Positions 17,607 through 26,995 of a stretch of 64,000 nt of DNA are shown here, in pieces; the stretch's first letter is position 1, and every line of letters starts with the position of its first letter. Made by a program: the position numbers and the translations under genes. A model generated the notes under the pieces. That model had not been told where the DNA came from. It was given only the letters and a program-made list of their open reading frames with translations, and did not search any database. Source of the stretch: Bradyrhizobium stylosanthis (lineage in GTDB: Bacteria > Pseudomonadota > Alphaproteobacteria > Rhizobiales > Xanthobacteraceae); the NCBI RefSeq assembly GCF_001641335.1, contig NZ_LVEM01000002.1, positions 239,755 to 303,754 of the forward strand, in the 5' to 3' direction.

Positions 17607-18296
17607 CTACCGATGCCCGAAGATCGCGCTGCCCACGCGCACATGCGTGGCGCCCAGCATGATGGCGGTGGCGAAATCGGCGCTCATGCCCATCGAAAGA
17701 TTCTTCAATCCGTTGCGCGCGGCGATCTTGGCGGTGAGCGCGAAATGCGCCGCCGGCGGCTCGTCCACGGGCGGGATGCACATCAAGCCGGAGATCGTCA
17801 GCCCATAGGTGTCGCGGCAGCTGGCGAGGAAGGCATCGGCCTCGCCGGGAGCGATGCCGGCCTTCTGCGGCTCCTCGCCGGTGTTGATCTGGACGAACAG
17901 CTGCGGACTCTTTTTCTGGGATTCAATTTCCTTGGCTAACGCTTGGCAAATGCTGGGGCGGTCGACCGAATGGATGGCGTCGAACAGCGCGACGGCCTCT
18001 TTCGCCTTGTTGGATTGCAGCGGCCCGATCAGATGCAGCGCGACATCAGGGTAAACAGACGTTAAGGCCGGCCACTTGCCTTTGGCCTCCTGCACCCGAT
18101 TCTCGCCGAATACGCGCTGTCCGGCAGCGATGACCGGGGTAATTGCGTCAGCGTCGAAAGTCTTGGACACCGCGATCAGCGTGACGGAGGCGCGATCGCG
18201 GCGCGCTTCCCTGCAGGCGCGTGCAATTTCAGCCTCGACCGAAGCGAGTGCATTTGGTGAATGGCCGGTTACCGGCGCGGCGCTGTCTTCTGTCAT
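17607..18296 (-). CDS. YggS-family pyridoxal phosphate homeostasis protein (PLPHP)
   Basis: The 229-residue single-domain TIM-barrel protein binds PLP through the lysine in TLIAVSKTFDAD. Other family blocks are FGENRVQEAKGKWPAL, HLIGPLQSNKAKEA, SVDRPSICQALAKE, VQINTGEEPQKAG and LSMGMSADFATAI. It buffers and delivers PLP and affects amino-acid and keto-acid balance; it is not known as an enzyme. The first residues are Ala/Ser-rich and precede the core fold. It is convergent with the hydratase. Confidence 0.93.
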   Translation of the reverse strand: MTEDSAAPVTGHSPNALASVEAEIARACREARRDRASVTLIAVSKTFDADAITPVIAAGQRVFGENRVQEAKGKWPALTSVYPDVALHLIGPLQSNKAKEAVALFDAIHSVDRPSICQALAKEIESQKKSPQLFVQINTGEEPQKAGIAPGEADAFLASCRDTYGLTISGLMCIPPVDEPPAAHFALTAKIAARNGLKNLSMGMSADFATAIMLGATHVRVGSAIFGHR

Positions 18297-18405
18297 GATG
18301 TCGGATTGTCCGTGATCGTAACGGAGGTAAGTCCAATTTTACCGAGTTCAAGAAAGAGTTTTTGAACCCTTCGCTTTACCTTAGCCCGCGGGGTGGGCAG
18401 CGAAG

Positions 18406-20109
18406 ATGGCAAACGTCAGTTTCAACCGCAAACGAGCGAAACTCAAGCAGGTTCTCGGGATCCGGGCGCGGCTTGCTTTGCTCGCGGTGATTCTGGTTGC
18501 GCCCTTGATGCTCGAGCGCATTCGCTCGCTCGAAGATGCGCGCACGCGCCAGATCGCCCAGGCAGCCGCCGAATTCACCACCATCGCAAGACACAGCGCC
18601 GATGCGCAGCGCGAGGTGATCTCGTCGGTCGAGACCATCCTGAAATCGGAAGCTTTCATCCGCGCCTCCGCCGGCGGTATCACCAAGAGCTGTGACGTGC
18701 TGCGCGCGAGCCTGCCGTCGAACCTGCCCTGGATCCGCACACTTCTGATCGCCGGCCAGGACGGACGCATCCAGTGCGCCACCAACAACATGTATGTCGG
18801 CCTCGACCTCAGCGACCGGCCCTACTTCCAGCAGGCACAGGAAACCGGACGCTTCGTGCTGAGCGACTTCATCCTGTCGCGGCCGGTGCCGACGCCGACC
18901 GTGATGGCGGTATATCCGGTGTCCGCGTTCAGCGGCGTTGCCGATGCCGTCGTGCTCGCCACCGTCAACCTCGACTGGATGTCGAAGGTCATGAACAATC
19001 TCGGCGGCCGCGCCGGCATCACCGCCGTGCTGGTCGACAGCGCCGGCACCGTGCTGGCCGCCCCCGCCGACCAGCACAGCGCGGTCGGTCGTCCGCTCGA
19101 CAACATGCCGCTGATGTCCGCGATCGCCGACAAGGCGCTGCGCTCGGACCAGGACGAAGGTTCGCTCTCCTTCCTCGCCGCCGACGGCTCGCGCCGCGCG
19201 GTCAGCTACATCCGCATCGCCGGCACCAATGCCCGCCTGATCGCCAGCATCGACGAAGACAAGGTGTCCGCGGCGGTGAGCCGCGACATCCGCACCGCCT
19301 ATCTCCAGCTTGCCTTCGTCGTCGTGTTCGTCCTGCTCGGCGCGCTGATCGCGGCCGAGAAGCTCGTGATCAAGCCGATCGAGATGCTGGCCGACATGGC
19401 CAAGCGCCTCGGCGAAGGCGATCTCTCGGCGCGCGCGGCGCGCAATCGCCTGCCCGCCGAGTTCGTGCCGCTGGCCCGCGCCTTCAACGCGATGGCCGCG
19501 CAGCTCAGCCAGCGCGAGCGCGAGCTGATCGCGAGCAACGACCGCCTGACTGTGATGGCCTCGATCGACATGCTCTCGGGCCTCGCCAACCGCCGCGGCT
19601 TCCAGAGCCGGCTCGACTTCGAATGGATGCGCGCGCAGCAATATGGCAGCGACCTCGCGCTGCTGATGATCGACGTCGACCATTTCAAGCTGTTCAACGA
19701 CACCTACGGACATCTCGAAGGCGATTCCTGCCTGACCCGGCTCGGCGAGTCGCTGTCCGGCATCGCCGCCGACACGATGGGTTTTGCCGCGCGCTATGGC
19801 GGCGAGGAATTCTGTTTGCTGCTGCCGAATACGGACGTGAACCGCGCCGTCGAGATCGGCGAGCAGGTGCGTGCGGCCGTGCTGAAGCTGTGCCTGCCGC
19901 ACATCACCTCCGCCCACATGATCGTCACCGTCTCGATCGGCGTCGCCGCGACGAGGCCGAACGAGGCCTTGCGCCCCGGCGATCTCATCGAAGCTGCCGA
20001 CGCCGCGCTCTATGCGGCGAAGCATCGCGGCCGCAACAACGTCGTCGAACATGGCGTGCAGATGATCGAGACCGGCACCGCTGCCATGATGATGGCAGCC
20101 AGCGCTTAA
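18406..20109 (+). CDS. Membrane diguanylate cyclase with periplasmic Cache-like sensor
   Basis: The protein has 567 residues: a membrane helix at ~20-35, a periplasmic Cache-type sensor to ~305 (LSDRPYFQQAQETGRFVLSDF is typical), a second helix at ~305-325, HAMP at ~326-380 and GGDEF at ~395-555. The active-site loop GGEEF is at 465-469, so c-di-GMP synthesis is expected. The RxxD inhibitory I-site that normally precedes RYGGEEF is absent. Its stop overlaps that of the convergent diguanylate cyclase gene by four bases. Confidence 0.9.
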   Translation: MANVSFNRKRAKLKQVLGIRARLALLAVILVAPLMLERIRSLEDARTRQIAQAAAEFTTIARHSADAQREVISSVETILKSEAFIRASAGGITKSCDVLRASLPSNLPWIRTLLIAGQDGRIQCATNNMYVGLDLSDRPYFQQAQETGRFVLSDFILSRPVPTPTVMAVYPVSAFSGVADAVVLATVNLDWMSKVMNNLGGRAGITAVLVDSAGTVLAAPADQHSAVGRPLDNMPLMSAIADKALRSDQDEGSLSFLAADGSRRAVSYIRIAGTNARLIASIDEDKVSAAVSRDIRTAYLQLAFVVVFVLLGALIAAEKLVIKPIEMLADMAKRLGEGDLSARAARNRLPAEFVPLARAFNAMAAQLSQRERELIASNDRLTVMASIDMLSGLANRRGFQSRLDFEWMRAQQYGSDLALLMIDVDHFKLFNDTYGHLEGDSCLTRLGESLSGIAADTMGFAARYGGEEFCLLLPNTDVNRAVEIGEQVRAAVLKLCLPHITSAHMIVTVSIGVAATRPNEALRPGDLIEAADAALYAAKHRGRNNVVEHGVQMIETGTAAMMMAASA

Positions 20110-21152
20110 CTTGCCGCGTCGGCGCGATCGAGCTCGATCTCCGTCACCACGCGATTACGGCCGCCGCCCTTGGCGAGATAGAGCGCGCGATCGCAGCGCT
20201 CGATGAAGTCGGCGATGGCTTCGCCGGAACGATATTGCGCCACGCCGATCGAAATCGTGATGTTGGGCAGGACCTCTCCGGTCGAGCGGCGCGTGATCTT
20301 GGATTCCGCGATCGCGCGCCTGATGCGCTCGGCGGTTTCGGTACAGGCGGCAAGATCGGCGCCCGGCAGCACGGCGATCAACTCCTCGCCGCCATAGCGC
20401 GCCGGCAGGTCCTGCGCGCCGACCTTCTCGCGCAGTACCCTCGCCATCAGACGCAGCACCTGGTCGCCGACGCCATGGCCAAAGCTGTCGTTGAAGGTCT
20501 TGAAGTGGTCGATGTCGATCAGAAGCACGCTGAGCGGCTCGCCCCAATCAGCCGTCGCCTGCGCCTTGCGCAGGAATTCGTCGAGCGCCCGTCGGTTGGC
20601 AAGGCCCGTCAGCGTGTCGGTCCGCGCCCGTTCCTCGGATTTGGAGAGCGAGTCGCGGATCACGTCGAGCTCGCGGGCCTTTTCGGCAAAGCCCGCCTCG
20701 AGGCGGGTCGCCCTCGTGGCGGCGCGCGCCAGCTCGTTCATGAGCTGGGCGACCAGCGCCTTCGGATCGACGCCGGACTTACCCTGGTCGGCGACCTCGC
20801 TGATCGCCTGCATCTGCGAATGGTTGTCGGCGATCGCGGTGGTCAGAAACTCCTTTGCCGCTCCCATCAGGCCGTGCAGGCGCTCCGACGTGCTGGTGAC
20901 GACGGCACTCACCTTGGGAGCGATGTAGGTCTCGAACAGGTTCTGATTGGTTTTGCTGTCGAAGGGACGGTTGTGGTCGATCAGCAGATCGATGGCATTA
21001 CGCAGATCGTCCTGGCCGCCCGCGAAGTACTGGAACCAGATCGCAAAATTGGTCGGCGTCGGCGGAATCCCCTGCTCGGCCATGCTCCGCATCGCCCGTC
21101 CGGCGATCGAGGCGGCATAGTCGTAGTCGGGATCGTCGCAACAGGCGTCCAT
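20106..21152 (-). CDS. Soluble GGDEF-domain diguanylate cyclase
   Basis: The protein has 348 residues. The first ~170 form a helical region without a familiar domain name (GIPPTPTNFAIWFQYFAGG near residue 30 is seen in many alphaproteobacterial cyclases), followed by GGDEF (RTDTLTGLANRRALDEFL; RYGGEELIAVLPGADL). GGEEL keeps the catalytic Glu pair, so the protein should make c-di-GMP. The I-site position reads GAQD rather than RxxD. There is no membrane segment. It converges tail-to-tail with the Cache-GGDEF gene. Confidence 0.9.
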   Translation of the reverse strand: MDACCDDPDYDYAASIAGRAMRSMAEQGIPPTPTNFAIWFQYFAGGQDDLRNAIDLLIDHNRPFDSKTNQNLFETYIAPKVSAVVTSTSERLHGLMGAAKEFLTTAIADNHSQMQAISEVADQGKSGVDPKALVAQLMNELARAATRATRLEAGFAEKARELDVIRDSLSKSEERARTDTLTGLANRRALDEFLRKAQATADWGEPLSVLLIDIDHFKTFNDSFGHGVGDQVLRLMARVLREKVGAQDLPARYGGEELIAVLPGADLAACTETAERIRRAIAESKITRRSTGEVLPNITISIGVAQYRSGEAIADFIERCDRALYLAKGGGRNRVVTEIELDRADAAS

Positions 21153-21349
21153 TGGAAGTATTTTGGGGTCCTTGCCGACCGCAAATTCGCATCTACCCCT
21201 TAATCACATCCCAACGGCGGCCTCGGTAGTTATGCGGAGCCGCCCGGGGAGGGTCTCCGAGGTGCGGCAACCCATTGACCCCTTACGGACTTCTATGGCC
21301 TAGTCCGGCCTCTTTAGGACGGCCGAACCCACGAAAACCCAACGATTCC

Positions 21350-23974
21350 ATGACCTCCGAACGCTACAACGCTAGGGATTCCGAACCCCGCTGGCAGGCT
21401 GCCTGGGACCAGCAGGCGATCTTCGTCTCGAAGAACGACGACCCGCGGCCGAAATACTATGTGCTCGAGATGTTCCCCTACCCGTCGGGGCGCATCCATA
21501 TCGGCCATGTCCGGAATTATACGCTTGGCGACGTGCTGGCCCGCTTCATGCGCGCCAAGGGGTTCAACGTGCTGCACCCGATGGGCTGGGACGCTTTCGG
21601 TCTGCCGGCCGAGAACGCCGCCATCGAGCGCAAGGTGGCGCCGAAGGCCTGGACCTACGACAACATCGCCGCGATGAAGAAGCAGCTCCGCTCGATCGGG
21701 CTGTCGCTGGACTGGAGCCGCGAATTCGCGACCTGCGATCCCACCTACTACAAGCATCAGCAGAAGATGTTCCTGGACATGCTGGCGGCCGGCCTCGCCG
21801 AACGCGAGAAGCGCAAGCTCAACTGGGATCCGGTCGACATGACCGTGCTCGCCAACGAGCAGGTGATCGACGGCCGTGGCTGGCGTTCCGGCGCGATTGT
21901 CGAGCAGCGCGAGATGAGCCAGTGGGTCTTCAAGATCACGAAGTACTCGCAGGAGCTGCTGTCGGCGCTGGACGGTCTGGACCGCTGGCCCGACAAGGTC
22001 AGGCTGATGCAGCGCAACTGGATCGGCCGGTCGGAGGGCCTGCTGGTCCGCTTCGCGCTGGACGCGGCGACGACGCCCGCTGGCGAGAGCGAGCTGAAGA
22101 TTTTCACGACGCGGCCGGACACGCTGTTCGGCGCGAAGTTCATGGCGATCTCGGCGGATCATCCGCTGGCGCAGGCGGCCGCGGCGAAGAACCCGAAGCT
22201 TGCGGAGTTCATCGCCGACATCAAGAAGATCGGCACCGCGCAGTCGATCATCGACACCGCGGAGAAGCAGGGCTTCGACACCGGCATCCGCGCGGTGCAC
22301 CCGTTCGACCCGAGCTGGAAGCTGCCCGTCTACGTCGCCAATTTCGTGCTGATGGAATACGGCACCGGCGCGATCTTCGGCTGCCCCGCGCACGACCAGC
22401 GCGACCTCGACTTCGTCAACAAGTACAATCTCGGCAACACGCCAGTCGTGTGCCCGGACGGGCAGGACCCGAAGACGTTCGTGATCACCGATACCGCCTA
22501 TGACGGTGACGGCCACATGATCAATTCGCGCTTCCTCGACGGCATGACGATCGATCAGGCCAAGGAAGAGGTGGCGAAGCGCCTCGAGGCCGAGCTGCGC
22601 GGCAACGCGCCGGTCGGCGAGCGTCAGGTCAATTTCCGCCTGCGCGACTGGGGCATTTCGCGCCAGCGCTATTGGGGCTGCCCGATTCCGGTCATCCACT
22701 GTCCGAAGTGCGACGTGGTGCCGGTGCCGGACGCCGACCTGCCGGTGGTGCTGCCGGAGGATGTGAGCTTCGACAAGCCGGGCAATGCGCTCGACCATCA
22801 CCCGACCTGGAAGCACGTCACCTGCCCGAAATGCGGCGGCAAGGCCCAGCGTGAAACCGACACCATGGACACCTTCGTGGATTCGTCCTGGTACTTTGCG
22901 CGCTTCACCGATCCCTGGAACGAGACCGCGCCGACGACGCCCAAGGTCGCCAACCGGATGCTGCCGGTCGACCAGTATATCGGCGGCGTCGAGCACGCGA
23001 TCCTGCATCTGCTCTACAGCCGCTTCTTCACCCGCGCGATGAAGGCCACCGGGCACATCGCGCTGGACGAGCCGTTCGCCGGCATGTTCACGCAGGGCAT
23101 GGTGGTGCACGAGACCTACCAGAAGGCCGACGGCAGCTGGGCGCAGCCAGCCGAGGTGAAGGTCGAGGGCGCCGGAAACGACCGCCGCGCCACGCTGCTC
23201 AGCACCGGCGAGGCGGTCACGATCGGCCCGATCGAGAAGATGTCGAAGTCGAAGAAGAACACGGTCGACCCCGACGACATCATCGAGACCTACGGCGCCG
23301 ACGTCGCCCGCTGGTTCATGCTGTCGGACTCTCCGCCCGACCGCGACGTGATCTGGAGCGACGAGCGCGTCCAGGGCGCCTCGCGCTTCGTGCAGCGGCT
23401 GTGGCGGCTGGTGAACGATTCCGCGGAACTCGGTAAGGCCGCACCGGCGGTCCGGCCGGCCAGCTTTGGCCCGGACGCCACCGCCCTGCGCAAGGCGGCC
23501 CATGGCGCGCTGGACAAGGTCACGACCGGGATCGAGCGGCTGCATTTCAACGTCTGCCTCGCCCATATCCGCGAATTCGCCAACGCCTTCTCGGAAGTGC
23601 TGCAGCGTCCCGGCCAGCCGTCGGCCGATCTCGCCTGGGCAATCCGGGAGGCCAGCCAGATCCTGGTCCAGCTGTTCTCGCCGATGATGCCGCATCTGGC
23701 CGAGGAGTGCTGGCAGGTGCTGGGGCACTCCGGGCTGGTTTCGGAAGCCGATTGGCCCCAAATCGAACGCGATTTGCTGGTTGAAGACAGCGTGACCCTG
23801 GTGGTCCAGGTCAACGGCAAGAAGCGGGGCGAGGTCACAGTTGCAACAGCGGCCCAGAATCCGGAAATCGAGGCTGCCGTTTTGGCCCTCGATGCGGTAA
23901 AACTGGCCCTGGACGGCAAGCCCGTCCGCAAGGTGATCATCGTCCCCAAGAGGATCGTGAATGTTGTCGGCTAG
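21350..23974 (+). CDS. leuS: Leucyl-tRNA synthetase
   Basis: The 874-residue class I synthetase attaches leucine to tRNA-Leu. The start at 21350 gives [23 protein letters not shown] is at residues 50-53 ([10 protein letters not shown]), the CP1 editing domain lies between ~220 and 420 (TTRPDTLFG), and KMSKS is at 630-634. The 14-base overlap with lptE suggests translational coupling. The 197-base upstream gap has no leader structure that I recognise. Confidence 0.97.
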   Translation: MTSERYNARDSEPRWQAAWDQQAIFVSKNDDPRPKYYVLEMFPYPSGRIHIGHVRNYTLGDVLARFMRAKGFNVLHPMGWDAFGLPAENAAIERKVAPKAWTYDNIAAMKKQLRSIGLSLDWSREFATCDPTYYKHQQKMFLDMLAAGLAEREKRKLNWDPVDMTVLANEQVIDGRGWRSGAIVEQREMSQWVFKITKYSQELLSALDGLDRWPDKVRLMQRNWIGRSEGLLVRFALDAATTPAGESELKIFTTRPDTLFGAKFMAISADHPLAQAAAAKNPKLAEFIADIKKIGTAQSIIDTAEKQGFDTGIRAVHPFDPSWKLPVYVANFVLMEYGTGAIFGCPAHDQRDLDFVNKYNLGNTPVVCPDGQDPKTFVITDTAYDGDGHMINSRFLDGMTIDQAKEEVAKRLEAELRGNAPVGERQVNFRLRDWGISRQRYWGCPIPVIHCPKCDVVPVPDADLPVVLPEDVSFDKPGNALDHHPTWKHVTCPKCGGKAQRETDTMDTFVDSSWYFARFTDPWNETAPTTPKVANRMLPVDQYIGGVEHAILHLLYSRFFTRAMKATGHIALDEPFAGMFTQGMVVHETYQKADGSWAQPAEVKVEGAGNDRRATLLSTGEAVTIGPIEKMSKSKKNTVDPDDIIETYGADVARWFMLSDSPPDRDVIWSDERVQGASRFVQRLWRLVNDSAELGKAAPAVRPASFGPDATALRKAAHGALDKVTTGIERLHFNVCLAHIREFANAFSEVLQRPGQPSADLAWAIREASQILVQLFSPMMPHLAEECWQVLGHSGLVSEADWPQIERDLLVEDSVTLVVQVNGKKRGEVTVATAAQNPEIEAAVLALDAVKLALDGKPVRKVIIVPKRIVNVVG

Positions 23975-24512
23975 GTTCCGTATCGCAGCCCGCTTGCTGG
24001 CGGTGGCCGCATTGGCGGCGCTGACGGCCGGCTGCTTCCAGCCGATGTATGCCGAGCGTACCGACGGCACCCCCGGCCTGCGCGAGAAGCTGATGGGGGT
24101 CGAGCTGCCCCCGATCGCCAAGCCCAATGCCTCCCGTGAGGCCCGGGTCGGCGTCGAGGTCCGCAACGCCCTCGCCTTCAAGCTTTACGGCACCGCCACG
24201 GGTATGCCGCCGACGCACCGCCTGGACATCCGCTTCAGCTCCAGCCGTTCGTCCCTGATCGTCGATCCCAACACGGGTCTGCCGAGCAGCGAGAATTACG
24301 GCATCGACTGCCAGTACAATCTGGTCGAGGTCGTCAGCGGCAAGTCGGTCATGAGCGGCACCACGTTCTCGCGCGTGTCCTACGACATGCCCGGCTCCTA
24401 CCAGCGCTTCTCGCGCAACCGCGCGGTGCGCGACGCCGAGGATCGCGCCGCCAACGAGATCGCCGAGAACATCAATACCCGGCTCGCCTCGTTCTTCACC
24501 GCGGGCACGTAG
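23961..24512 (+). CDS. lptE: LPS-assembly lipoprotein LptE
   Basis: The 183-residue outer-membrane lipoprotein has a lipobox LTAGC with lipidated Cys25, followed by FQPMYAER, the usual LptE opening in alphaproteobacteria. LptE plugs the LptD barrel that inserts lipopolysaccharide into the outer leaflet. The gene starts inside the end of leuS and precedes holA, the conserved leuS-lptE-holA order. Confidence 0.9.
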   Translation: MLSARFRIAARLLAVAALAALTAGCFQPMYAERTDGTPGLREKLMGVELPPIAKPNASREARVGVEVRNALAFKLYGTATGMPPTHRLDIRFSSSRSSLIVDPNTGLPSSENYGIDCQYNLVEVVSGKSVMSGTTFSRVSYDMPGSYQRFSRNRAVRDAEDRAANEIAENINTRLASFFTAGT

Positions 24513-24520
24513 CCACTTCC

Positions 24521-24608
24521 GTCATTCCGGGGCATGCGAAGCATGAACCCGGAATCTCGATCCCCAACCTCTGGATTCCGGGTGCACGCTGCGCGCGCCC
24601 CGGAACGA
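24521..24608. repeat. Dispersed palindromic repeat, GTCATTCCGGGGC type (family G)
   Basis: Outer arms TTCCGGGGC and GCCCCGGAA, inner arms CCCGGAATC and GATTCCGGG. It separates lptE from holA and ends 12 bases before the holA ATG, so a hairpin could affect holA translation. Confidence 0.75.
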
Positions 24609-24620
24609 CAATCGAGCCCG

Positions 24621-25649
24621 ATGGTCGCGCTGCGCGGAAAAGAGATCGACGCCTTTCTCGCCCGCCCCGATGCGGGCCGGCCGATCATCCTGCTCTACGG
24701 TCCTGACGCGGGCCTCGTGCGCGAGCGCGCCGATGCGCTGATCGCCTCCGCCGTCGACGATCCCAACGATCCCTTTGCAATGGTGAAGCTCGACGGCGAC
24801 GAGCTGTCCGCCGAGCCATCGCGGCTCGTCGACGAAGCCATGACGGTCCCGCTGTTCGGCGGCCGCCGCGCCATCCGCATCCGCGCCGGCTCGCGCAGCT
24901 TTGCCAGCGGGGTGGACACGCTGGCCGAGATGAACGTCAGGGATTGCCGCATCGTGATCGAGGCCGGCGAGCTGCGCCCGGAATCGCCGCTGCGCAAGGC
25001 CTGCGAAAAGGCGAAAACGGCCGTGGCGATCGGCTGCTATCCCGACACCGAGCGCGACCTTGCCAAGCTGATGGAGGACGAGCTCCGCATCGCGAATCTG
25101 CGCATCGCGCAGGATGCCCGCGCCGCGCTGATGTCGTTCCTCGGCGGCGACCGCCAGGCCTCGCGCAACGAGCTGCGCAAGCTGACGCTCTACGCTCACG
25201 GCAAGGGCGAGATCACGCTCGACGACGTGATGTCGGTGGTTGCGGATGCGTCCGAGCTGAAGCTCGATCCGATCGTCGACGGCGCCTTCGCCGGCCGGCC
25301 CGACATCGTCGAGACTGAGTTCGCCAAAGCCATGATCGCCGGCACCTATCCCGGCGTGATCATCTCGGCCGCGCAGCGCCAGGCCGCGTGGCTACACAAA
25401 TCCGCGCTTGCGATCGCCGACGGCCAGCCTGCCTCCGCCGTTCTCGACGGCGGCTATCCGCGGCTGCATTTTTCACGAAAGCCAATGGTCGAGACTGCAC
25501 TGCGCAATTTCAGCGTCGCGCGCCTCGCCGCCGTGATCGAGCAGCTCGCGACCGCCGCGCTCGACACCCGCAAGCAATCGACCCTCGCCGCCGCCATCGC
25601 CCAGCGCACGCTGATGGCAATCGCCGCGAATGCGAGGCGGCGGGGCTGA
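24621..25649 (+). CDS. holA: DNA polymerase III subunit delta
   Basis: The 342-residue clamp-loader subunit opens the beta clamp with gamma/tau and delta prime. The ATG at 24621 is chosen because the protein then starts MVALRGKEIDAFLARP and upstream codons fall inside a repeat. Family blocks include ILLYGPDAGLVRERADAL, PLFGGRRAIRIRAGSR, ASRNELRKLTLYAHGKGEITLDDV and the C-terminal helical domain (HFSRKPMVETALRNF). It lies at the end of the leuS-lptE-holA set. Confidence 0.92.
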   Translation: MVALRGKEIDAFLARPDAGRPIILLYGPDAGLVRERADALIASAVDDPNDPFAMVKLDGDELSAEPSRLVDEAMTVPLFGGRRAIRIRAGSRSFASGVDTLAEMNVRDCRIVIEAGELRPESPLRKACEKAKTAVAIGCYPDTERDLAKLMEDELRIANLRIAQDARAALMSFLGGDRQASRNELRKLTLYAHGKGEITLDDVMSVVADASELKLDPIVDGAFAGRPDIVETEFAKAMIAGTYPGVIISAAQRQAAWLHKSALAIADGQPASAVLDGGYPRLHFSRKPMVETALRNFSVARLAAVIEQLATAALDTRKQSTLAAAIAQRTLMAIAANARRRG

Positions 25650-25660
25650 GCGCTCCCCAC

Positions 25661-25745
25661 GTCATTGCGAGGAGCGCAAGCGACGAAGCAATCCAGAGTC
25701 CCTCCGCGGAGAGATTCTGGATTGCTTCACCTCGCTCACAATGAC
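25661..25745. repeat. Dispersed palindromic repeat, GTCATTGCGAG type (family C, copy 1)
   Basis: Outer arms GTCATTG/CAATGAC and inner arms GAAGCAATCCAGA/TCTGGATTGCTTC. Copies lie at 30768 and 53202. It occupies the start of the 309-base holA-parB gap, the rest of which is another repeat (25780-25907) and ~50 unremarkable bases. Confidence 0.85.
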
Positions 25746-25779
25746 GATGTGGAGAAAAATGCGCGCCAAACACTCAGCC

Positions 25780-25907
25780 GTCGTCCCGGCGCAGGCCGGG
25801 ACCCATAACCACGGGAAGGAGTTTGGCGAAGATTCGTCGTCCGGGACTGCTATCAACTTGCAATCGAACCATCACGCGGTATGGGTCCCGGCCTATGCCG
25901 GGACGAC
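25780..25907. repeat. Dispersed palindromic repeat, GTCGTCCCGGC type (family B)
   Basis: Each end is itself a small hairpin (GTCGTCCCGGC-CAGGCCGGGACCCATA and its near reverse complement) around a variable ~70-base centre. The same layout is seen at 42973-43113 and 63867-63992. Confidence 0.85.
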
Positions 25908-25958
25908 ACCGAGGGTACAGCCAATTGCCCGGCGCACAACGTGGGGGCAGGTAGAGAG

Positions 25959-26846
25959 TTACAGCGCGCCCTTCGCCAGCCGCTTCATCACCTCGTCGAG
26001 CTGATCGAGGTTACGGTAGTTGATCTGGACCGAACCGCCGGGGTCGCGGTGGTTGACGGTCACCTTGAGACCGAGCGCGTCGCTGACGCGCTTCTCGAGA
26101 TCGATCGTGTCGGGGTCTTTTTCCTTGGCGCCGGTGCTGCGCGCCTTCTGCGGCTTGCGTTCCGGCACGCCCTCTTCGTGCGCGAGCGCCTCGGTCTGGC
26201 GGACGTTGAGGCCTTCCTCGACGATCCGCCTGGCGGCCGCGAGCGGATCGGGAACGCCGATCAGCGCACGGGCATGGCCCGCGGAGAGATCGCCGCTGGT
26301 GATCAGCGCCTGCACCTCGACCGGCAACTTGGTCAGCCGCATCATGTTGGCGACATGACTGCGGCTCTTGCCCACGACCTTTGCGATGTCGTCCTGGCTG
26401 CGCTTGAACTCGTTGGCGAGCGCGTGATAGCCGAGCGCCTCTTCCATCGGGTTGAGATCTTCGCGCTGCACGTTCTCGACGATCGCGAACTCGAGCGCAT
26501 CGCTGTCGCTGATGTCCACGGGGACGATCGGCACCTCGTGCAGACCGGCCATCTGCGAGGCACGCCAGCGCCGCTCGCCGGCGATGATCTCGAAGCGATC
26601 CTGCGTGCCCTTCACGGGGCGCACCACGATCGGCTGGATCACGCCGTGCTGCTTGATGGACTCGGAGAGCTCCTTCAGCTCCGTGTCCGAAAACGTGCGG
26701 CGCGGATTGCGCGGATTGGCCTTGATGAATTCGATCGGCACCTTGCGCTGCGCGCGCGGACGATCGACGTGCTGAGCCTCGCCGCCGACGTCACCGATCA
26801 GACTTGCAAGACCCCGGCCCAGTCGCGAACGCGCTTCGTCGGCCAT
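25959..26846 (-). CDS. parB: Chromosome-partitioning protein ParB
   Basis: The 295-residue CTP-dependent clamp binds parS and spreads along origin-proximal DNA. The ATG at 26846 is chosen because AAGGGAGC lies just upstream. N-terminal GRGLASLIGD is the ParA-interacting segment. The nuclease-like domain has NPRNPRRTF, VVRPV and GERRWRASQMAGL. The helix-turn-helix (DIAKVVGKSRSHVANMMRLTKLP) reads parS. It follows parA after an unusually long 149-base gap with a perfect inverted repeat. parS sites lie 1.6-4.3 kb away. Confidence 0.96.
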   Translation of the reverse strand: MADEARSRLGRGLASLIGDVGGEAQHVDRPRAQRKVPIEFIKANPRNPRRTFSDTELKELSESIKQHGVIQPIVVRPVKGTQDRFEIIAGERRWRASQMAGLHEVPIVPVDISDSDALEFAIVENVQREDLNPMEEALGYHALANEFKRSQDDIAKVVGKSRSHVANMMRLTKLPVEVQALITSGDLSAGHARALIGVPDPLAAARRIVEEGLNVRQTEALAHEEGVPERKPQKARSTGAKEKDPDTIDLEKRVSDALGLKVTVNHRDPGGSVQINYRNLDQLDEVMKRLAKGAL

Positions 26847-26901
26847 TGCCAGCTCCCTTGGATTCACTTGGCAGCACTCCAGAACTGAATTGTCGTAACT
26901 T

Positions 26902-26981
26902 GTAGGATGGGTAGAGCGAAGCGAAACCCATCGCTGTTCGTACGTGTGATGATGGGTTTCGCTTCGCTCTACCCATCCTAC
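26902..26981. repeat. Perfect 31-bp inverted repeat in the parA-parB gap (family F)
   Basis: Arms 26902-26932 and 26951-26981 are exact reverse complements, separated by 18 bases. The arms begin GTAGGATGGGTAGAGCGAAG. In RNA this would be a very stable hairpin between parA and parB. A related but imperfect element is at 53077-53166. Confidence 0.95.
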
Positions 26982-26995
26982 GAATCAACGTCGCT

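Noticed and set aside
21153..21349. Possible leader RNA or T-box before leuS
   Set aside because: No T-box motif, specifier loop or terminator/antiterminator pair was found; T-boxes are also not expected in this lineage.
21314..24181. 955-codon minus-strand open frame opposite leuS and lptE
   Set aside because: Shadow frame without recognisable domains.
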